Source of the DNA: a virus
Strand: one strand, 5' to 3'
Virus record (IMG/VR): IMGVR_UViG_3300005468_000031
Span: 1-41,368 of that record
Length of the DNA stretch: 41,368 nucleotides
Below are positions 37,477 to 41,368 of the stretch, in pieces. Made by a program: the position numbers and the translations under genes. The notes below the pieces were generated by a model. It had not been told where the DNA came from. It saw only the letters and a list, made by a program, of their open reading frames with translations, and searched no databases. Numbering within the stretch: the stretch's first letter is position 1; each line of letters starts with the position of its first letter.

Positions 37477-39402
37477 TCACCGCCGCCACTTACCGATCCA
37501 CCTCCCCGTTCGCCCCGGCCTCGGTAGCCCGGGGCGCGTCGACTCCGCCGGCGCCGGCGCCGCGGCCTTCCCCTCGAGCGGCTTCGAGAGCTCGGCCGCG
37601 CGGGCGGCGAGGTTTCGGACGAACTCCTGGCCGCCGATGTAGAGCGCGGCGAGGCATCCGACCTCGCAGTCGAGCGGCTCGTTTCGGTCATAGACCTTCT
37701 TCCAGACCCGCTTCGGCCGCTTCCCGGGGGTGTACTTCCAGAGGAACTTCTCGGCCGTCAAGCCCTTGAAGTACTGCTCCGTCGTCCAGTGGGGGAAGTG
37801 CATGTAGCCCGGGCCCGGCTCGCCGATCGTGAGCCGCTCGTAGATGTTCTCCTTCGCCGTGTCGGTGCAGATCAAAAAGAGCGCGGCCCGGTACTGGTTT
37901 CGCCGCGAGGGCGGGGTCACGACCGGCTTCCCGCGGGAGTCCGGATCCCCCTTCGTCGCGAAGACGCCGCGTGACGCGCGTGACTTGCAGTAACGGTAGA
38001 CCTGCTCGGTCCGGTATCCGGAATCGACCGTCATTCGCAGGATCTTCAGCTCGCGGCCGCTCTCGTGGACGAACTTCCGCTCGAGGAACGGATCGAGCGC
38101 CCGGTGATAGTCGATGTCCTTCGCCGTGTCCGCCTCGAGGACCTCGTAGGCCACGAGCCAGCTCTGCTCGCCGGCGCCGTAGCCCTTCACCGCAATCTCA
38201 AACCGATCGGCCTGGACGTCGACCGAAGCGACGAGCGCGCCTACGCCCTCCGGCACCTCGGCCGAATAGATCTCGCGACGATCGAGCAGGGTCTTCGACT
38301 TCACCTCGGTGGACCGCTCCTCGTAGAGCTCCCCGAGCGTCTGGTTCACGAAGATCTTCAGGTCCTGGGGGTTCTCGAGGCCCTGGAAGAACTCCTCGGC
38401 GCAGCTCGCCCAACTCTTCCAGCCGAGCGGGGAATAGAGCGACGAGAGATGAAAGCCGACGATACCCTTCGGGCTCACGGCGGTGGGGATCCAGTCCCCG
38501 CGGCCGAGCATCTCGGTCTTGAAGCTCTCCTCGACCCGCTCCTGGCAGCTCGAGCAGACCATGTGCGCCGTCGCCGGCTCGCGATCGATGATCCCAATCC
38601 GGTGATGGGTCCCCTGGTTCTCTGAGAGCTTGTCGGGGCCCTCCCAGGTCAGATAGTCCATGTGGCCGCAGGCGGGGCAGGGGATGAAAAACCGCCGGCG
38701 GTCCGAGGCGAGATACCAGCTCGCGATCTCCGAGAGGCCTGAGATCGTGGGGGTGCCGTTGATGAAGACCTTCGCGCGATCGCCGTAGGTCTCGATTCGC
38801 TTCAAGGCGAGCCCGACCGCTCCTCCCTGGCCCTCGACGTCTTTCCGAGCTCCGACGTCCTGTGCGAACTCGTCCGGCTCCTCGACGTGGAGGTAACGGA
38901 TCGGCATCGACTTAAGCCGGGAGGCCCGATTCGATCCGGTGAGGATCCAGATTCCGCCCGGAAATTCCTTCACGAGGAGGGTGTTCCCGGAGTCCCGCTC
39001 CTTCGGATCCTTCACGCGATCGCGGAGGACGGGCGTTGTCTCGATCATGGGAGCGATCCGCTCCTTCGAGAAGAGCCGCGCGAACTCGAGGTCGGGGACG
39101 ATGTTTAAGATCGGGCCCGGATCGTGGTGGATGTTGTAGCCGTCCCAGTTCAACCCGGTCTCGGTGGCCGCGATCTGGGAGCCCTTCATCCAGACGACGA
39201 ACCGGCAGGGATCCTGGGGCGAGAGCGCGCGCATGACGCCGCGGGTGTACGGCACCCGATCGGTCCGCCACTTCCCATGTTCAGCCGAGGAGATGGGGGA
39301 GAGGTAGCGGTGCTCGTCGGCCCACTCATCCACGTGGAAGTCGGGGGGGAGTGCGAGCCCATCGGCGAGGGCCTGGAGGAAGACGTTCGCTTCGGTGCTC
39401 AT
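37477..39402 (-). CDS. Terminase large subunit, GpA family
   Basis: A 641-residue protein. The ATPase part has a deviant Walker A (MKGSQIAATE, residues 72-81) and an acidic Walker B-like RYLHVEEPDEF (169-179). A zinc ribbon (CPACGHMDYL, CSSCQERVEE) lies near 240-290. The nuclease part has ASVDVQADRFE, TVDSGYRTEQVY and EPLDCEVGCLAA. This matches the lambda gpA/TerL family, which cuts concatemers and drives DNA into the prohead. It overlaps the small subunit gene by four bases. The portal gene is about 13 kb further downstream, an unusual separation. Confidence 0.94.
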   Translation of the reverse strand: MSTEANVFLQALADGLALPPDFHVDEWADEHRYLSPISSAEHGKWRTDRVPYTRGVMRALSPQDPCRFVVWMKGSQIAATETGLNWDGYNIHHDPGPILNIVPDLEFARLFSKERIAPMIETTPVLRDRVKDPKERDSGNTLLVKEFPGGIWILTGSNRASRLKSMPIRYLHVEEPDEFAQDVGARKDVEGQGGAVGLALKRIETYGDRAKVFINGTPTISGLSEIASWYLASDRRRFFIPCPACGHMDYLTWEGPDKLSENQGTHHRIGIIDREPATAHMVCSSCQERVEESFKTEMLGRGDWIPTAVSPKGIVGFHLSSLYSPLGWKSWASCAEEFFQGLENPQDLKIFVNQTLGELYEERSTEVKSKTLLDRREIYSAEVPEGVGALVASVDVQADRFEIAVKGYGAGEQSWLVAYEVLEADTAKDIDYHRALDPFLERKFVHESGRELKILRMTVDSGYRTEQVYRYCKSRASRGVFATKGDPDSRGKPVVTPPSRRNQYRAALFLICTDTAKENIYERLTIGEPGPGYMHFPHWTTEQYFKGLTAEKFLWKYTPGKRPKRVWKKVYDRNEPLDCEVGCLAALYIGGQEFVRNLAARAAELSKPLEGKAAAPAPAESTRPGLPRPGRTGRWIGKWRR

Positions 39403-39977
39403 CGGTGCCGGCTGACGGGTTCCTCAGGCCTGGCGATCCGCTCGAGGCTCTTCCGGAGATCCTCGATCAGGGCACGCGCCTCCTTCTGGATCAGCTCCCG
39501 GCAGGCGCGCTCCTCAGACAGTCGGGCGACGACCGGGGCGAGCTTCGCGCTGAAGAGGAGGATCCGGTCCCGGAGCTCCTGGCCGGCGAGGTAGGCGCCG
39601 CGTTCCACCACCGCGCGAGGCACCATGCTCCCGATCCGCTCCTCGTAGGCGAGCTTCGCGAGCCGCGCGGCGTAGACCTCTCGGAAGCCGCGCGCCTTCG
39701 CGTAGCCGGCGGTGCTCTCGGCGGGCCCTTTTCCGTTCCCGCCCATCGGCATGGACGGCGCGTCCGGAGATTCCTTCCGGCGCTTGGGATCGCCGGTGAC
39801 CGAGTTACGGGGCTTCGTGGGATCGGTGTTTCGCTCCCACTGGCGGTCGGCCGCGCGGGGATCGATCGTGCCGTCCTGCTTCAGGGTGATGCGCCCGCCC
39901 TTGATCGCCTGCCGAACGGCCGCCTCGGAGACGCCGCGGTGTCTCGCGTAGCCCCTGCGGCTCAGCCCCTTGGCCAT
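39399..39977 (-). CDS. Terminase small subunit-like (Nu1-type HTH)
   Basis: A 192-residue protein. The start MAKGLSRRGYARHRGVSEAA gives a winged helix (GVSEAAVRQAIKGGRITLKQ) typical of lambda Nu1 family DNA-recognition subunits, then a charged linker and a long helical C-terminus (ERACRELIQKEARALIEDLR). It sits immediately before the large subunit with an ATGA overlap. It would recognise the packaging site. The start at 39977 overlaps the upstream membrane gene by 16 bases. Confidence 0.78.
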   Translation of the reverse strand: MAKGLSRRGYARHRGVSEAAVRQAIKGGRITLKQDGTIDPRAADRQWERNTDPTKPRNSVTGDPKRRKESPDAPSMPMGGNGKGPAESTAGYAKARGFREVYAARLAKLAYEERIGSMVPRAVVERGAYLAGQELRDRILLFSAKLAPVVARLSEERACRELIQKEARALIEDLRKSLERIARPEEPVSRHR

Positions 39978-40156
39978 AGGCCAAGCAGCTGTAGTAGAGC
40001 CCTCAGCGTCTCCGGTCGAATCGCCAGCGCAAAGATGAACAAGACCGTCGCAGGGGGAAGGATCCATACGACGGCGCGTTCCAGGAATCGTTCGAAATTA
40101 TTCGAGGCGCCATCAAAGAGAGTGTTCTCGGGAAGCTGTGGCTTATTCGGCTTCAA
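39962..40156 (-). CDS. Small membrane protein, 64 aa (TTG start)
   Basis: Begins at a TTG that shares TTGA with the ParB/Srx-like stop. Soluble N-terminus (KPNKPQLPENTLFDGASNNF), then a hydrophobic helix (AVVWILPPATVLFIFALAI) and a Leu-rich end. The in-line overlaps on both sides support it. Function unknown. Confidence 0.5.
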   Translation of the reverse strand: MKPNKPQLPENTLFDGASNNFERFLERAVVWILPPATVLFIFALAIRPETLRALLQLLGLWPRG

Positions 40157-40713
40157 TTGACCGCCCGACAGTCGTTAAACCCATTCTCGGCGAGGAGAGC
40201 GATGACCTTCTTCTGTTGGCGCGGTCCGGAACAATTCACGAAGACGCCGATCTTGGTCTCGGACGGGCTCGATTGGTCAGGCGCCTCGCCGTCGGCGCCG
40301 GCGATGAGATCCTCGATCTCGTCCTCCTCGAAGCCGGTGAGCGTGAGGTCGATGTCCTCCTGGGCGAGCTCGGCCAGCTCGCCGGCGAGGAGCTGGGGAT
40401 CCCAGCCCGCATCCAGGGCGATCCGGTTGTCCGCGATGATGTAGAGGCGCTTTTGATCCTCGGAGAGATTGTCGAGGGGAACGACCGGTACCTGAACTAG
40501 GCCGAGCTTCTGCGCCGCGGCGAGGCGGCCGTGGCCGGCGAGGATGCCGTCGTTCTCGTCGACGAGGATGGGATTCGTGAAGCCGAAGGTCTCGATCGAG
40601 CGCGCGATCTTATCGATCTGCTCGGGGCTGTGCATGCGGGGGTTCTTCGCGTAGGGGATCAGCCGCGCGATCGGCCAGCTCTCGATGCGCTTCGCCATCT
40701 GGGCGGGGGTCAT
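40153..40713 (-). CDS. ParB/Srx-fold protein next to terminase
   Basis: A 186-residue protein. Residues about 12-90 are a ParB/sulfiredoxin-type domain (LIPYAKNPRMHSPEQIDKIA, NPILVDENDGILAGHGRLAA). In many phages this domain precedes a DNA methyltransferase; here it is followed by an acidic helical stretch (ELAQEDIDLTLTGFEEDEIE) and a short tail with CSGPRQQKKVIALLAENGFN, with no methylase motif. It lies upstream of terminase, a common neighbourhood. A DNA-binding or nuclease role is possible. Confidence 0.82.
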   Translation of the reverse strand: MTPAQMAKRIESWPIARLIPYAKNPRMHSPEQIDKIARSIETFGFTNPILVDENDGILAGHGRLAAAQKLGLVQVPVVPLDNLSEDQKRLYIIADNRIALDAGWDPQLLAGELAELAQEDIDLTLTGFEEDEIEDLIAGADGEAPDQSSPSETKIGVFVNCSGPRQQKKVIALLAENGFNDCRAVN

Positions 40714-40723
40714 GGCCAGCCGT

Positions 40724-41017
40724 TCATGTCCCGACCCGGGCCGCCGTCAGCTTCAGCATGAGCGTGTCTATCTCGTGGTGCTCAATTTGGGCGGGCCCAC
40801 TCCCCCGATTCCGCATCTTCACTTGAATAAGTATGTTCCCAGCCTCATAGATTTGCTCGTCAATCACTTCCCGCGCCGCCTGGATGGTGTCTGCGAGCGT
40901 GCTGAATCCAGTGAAATGCACCGTCGTGTCTCGTATCTCGGCCCATTCCTGCGCGGTCCTTAACTTTTCCTCCACCTCACGCAACACCCCCAGCGGGTCG
41001 GCCTTGGGGTCGGTCAT
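40724..41017 (-). CDS. Hypothetical protein, 97 aa
   Basis: ATGA overlap sets the start at 41017 (MTDPKADPLGVLREVEEKLR). Helical, charged, with no motif. Part of the small-gene run before the ParB/Srx-like gene. Confidence 0.6.
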   Translation of the reverse strand: MTDPKADPLGVLREVEEKLRTAQEWAEIRDTTVHFTGFSTLADTIQAAREVIDEQIYEAGNILIQVKMRNRGSGPAQIEHHEIDTLMLKLTAARVGT

Positions 41018-41325
41018 GCCGGCACCCACTTTCCCTCTCGCAGGAACCCATGGGTCCCGCAGCACGTGTAGTTCACCGATGGACTGATCGTGATGGGGTC
41101 GCGGCTCTCCAGCTTCCAGTCTTGGGCCGATCCCATGTAGTTGACTGGGATGAAGTCTTGGACTACCTCCCCGCCGCGCTTTGAGCACGGATGCGTTAGA
41201 AGCACCCCGAGAACATCGCCCGCCTTCCATCCCGGATGCACACCTTGCGGGGCCAGATCGCTCTCGGCCATGCGAAGCGCAGCCGTCAGCCCGTGGCCAA
41301 TGTCGATGGGCTCTGTATCGCTCAC
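41014..41325 (-). CDS. Hypothetical protein, 103 aa, near the window end
   Basis: GTG start (MSDTEPIDIGHGLTAALRMA); the frame stays open to the window end upstream, so a start outside the window cannot be excluded. Contains CSKRGGEVVQDFIPVNYM and a CCGTHGFLREGKWVPA end, possibly metal-binding. It would directly follow the HNH gene in a circular molecule, 13 bases after its TGA. Confidence 0.55.
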   Translation of the reverse strand: MSDTEPIDIGHGLTAALRMAESDLAPQGVHPGWKAGDVLGVLLTHPCSKRGGEVVQDFIPVNYMGSAQDWKLESRDPITISPSVNYTCCGTHGFLREGKWVPA

Positions 41326-41368
41326 GGCGCGAAGTTGTTCAAACTTTCGAATACTGCGCGCGAACCGC

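Noticed and set aside
1-41368. Direct terminal repeats
   Set aside because: The first and last tens of bases do not match by eye, so no direct terminal repeat is visible.

Overview
The window looks like most or all of the genome of a temperate siphovirus with a lambda-type morphogenesis set. Every convincing protein gene reads on the minus strand. The only clear plus-strand gene is a tRNA-Arg(TCT). No bacterial housekeeping genes, CRISPR array or insertion sequence were seen. The DNA is GC-rich. Several encoded proteins carry Sec-type signal peptides and one looks like an outer-membrane beta-barrel, so the host is probably a high-GC Gram-negative (diderm) bacterium. I cannot name the host.

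Layout in the direction of transcription (right to left). 41.3-37.5 kb: two small genes, a ParB/Srx-like protein, a small membrane protein, terminase small subunit (Nu1-like) and terminase large subunit (GpA family). 37.4-34.4 kb: small accessory genes, a tyrosine integrase (35.4-36.3 kb) and, just beyond its stop codon, a site sharing 13 bp with the anticodon arm of tRNA-Arg(TCT), a candidate attP. 34.8-24.9 kb: an early/accessory operon of mostly small genes joined by 1-4 bp start/stop overlaps. It holds a winged-helix replication initiator whose own coding sequence contains about seven iteron-like repeats (candidate origin), an exported PA14-domain protein, a ParB-like protein with a disturbed 5' end and a PD-(D/E)XK nuclease. 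24.9-24.8 kb: the antisense tRNA-Arg(TCT). 24.7-19.6 kb: head genes (connector-like protein, lambda-type portal, fused prohead protease/major capsid protein, decoration-like proteins). 19.5-13.2 kb: a membrane protein, an outer-membrane beta-barrel protein, three genes sharing an FII-like head-tail joining domain (one fused to a seven-copy repeat, one to a large beta-rich region), and the tail terminator. 13.1-3.2 kb: tail tube, tail assembly chaperones G and G-T with a canonical -1 frameshift site, tape measure, tail-tip proteins and an exported beta-helix protein. 3.2-1.9 kb: lysis genes (coiled-coil membrane protein, 43-residue holin-like protein, CHAP-like endolysin). 1.8-0 kb: a helix-turn-helix protein, a minor-tail-Z-like protein, a small gene and an HNH endonuclease that runs off position 1.

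If position 1 is joined to 41368, the HNH frame ends after nine more codons, and HNH then sits next to the terminase block as in many tailed phages. This suggests, without proving it, a circularly permuted complete genome. The most unusual parts are the triplicated FII-like joining domain with large fused modules (possibly neck appendages), the repeat-bearing initiator gene, the tRNA-Arg/attP pairing, and three exported proteins set among virion and early genes.
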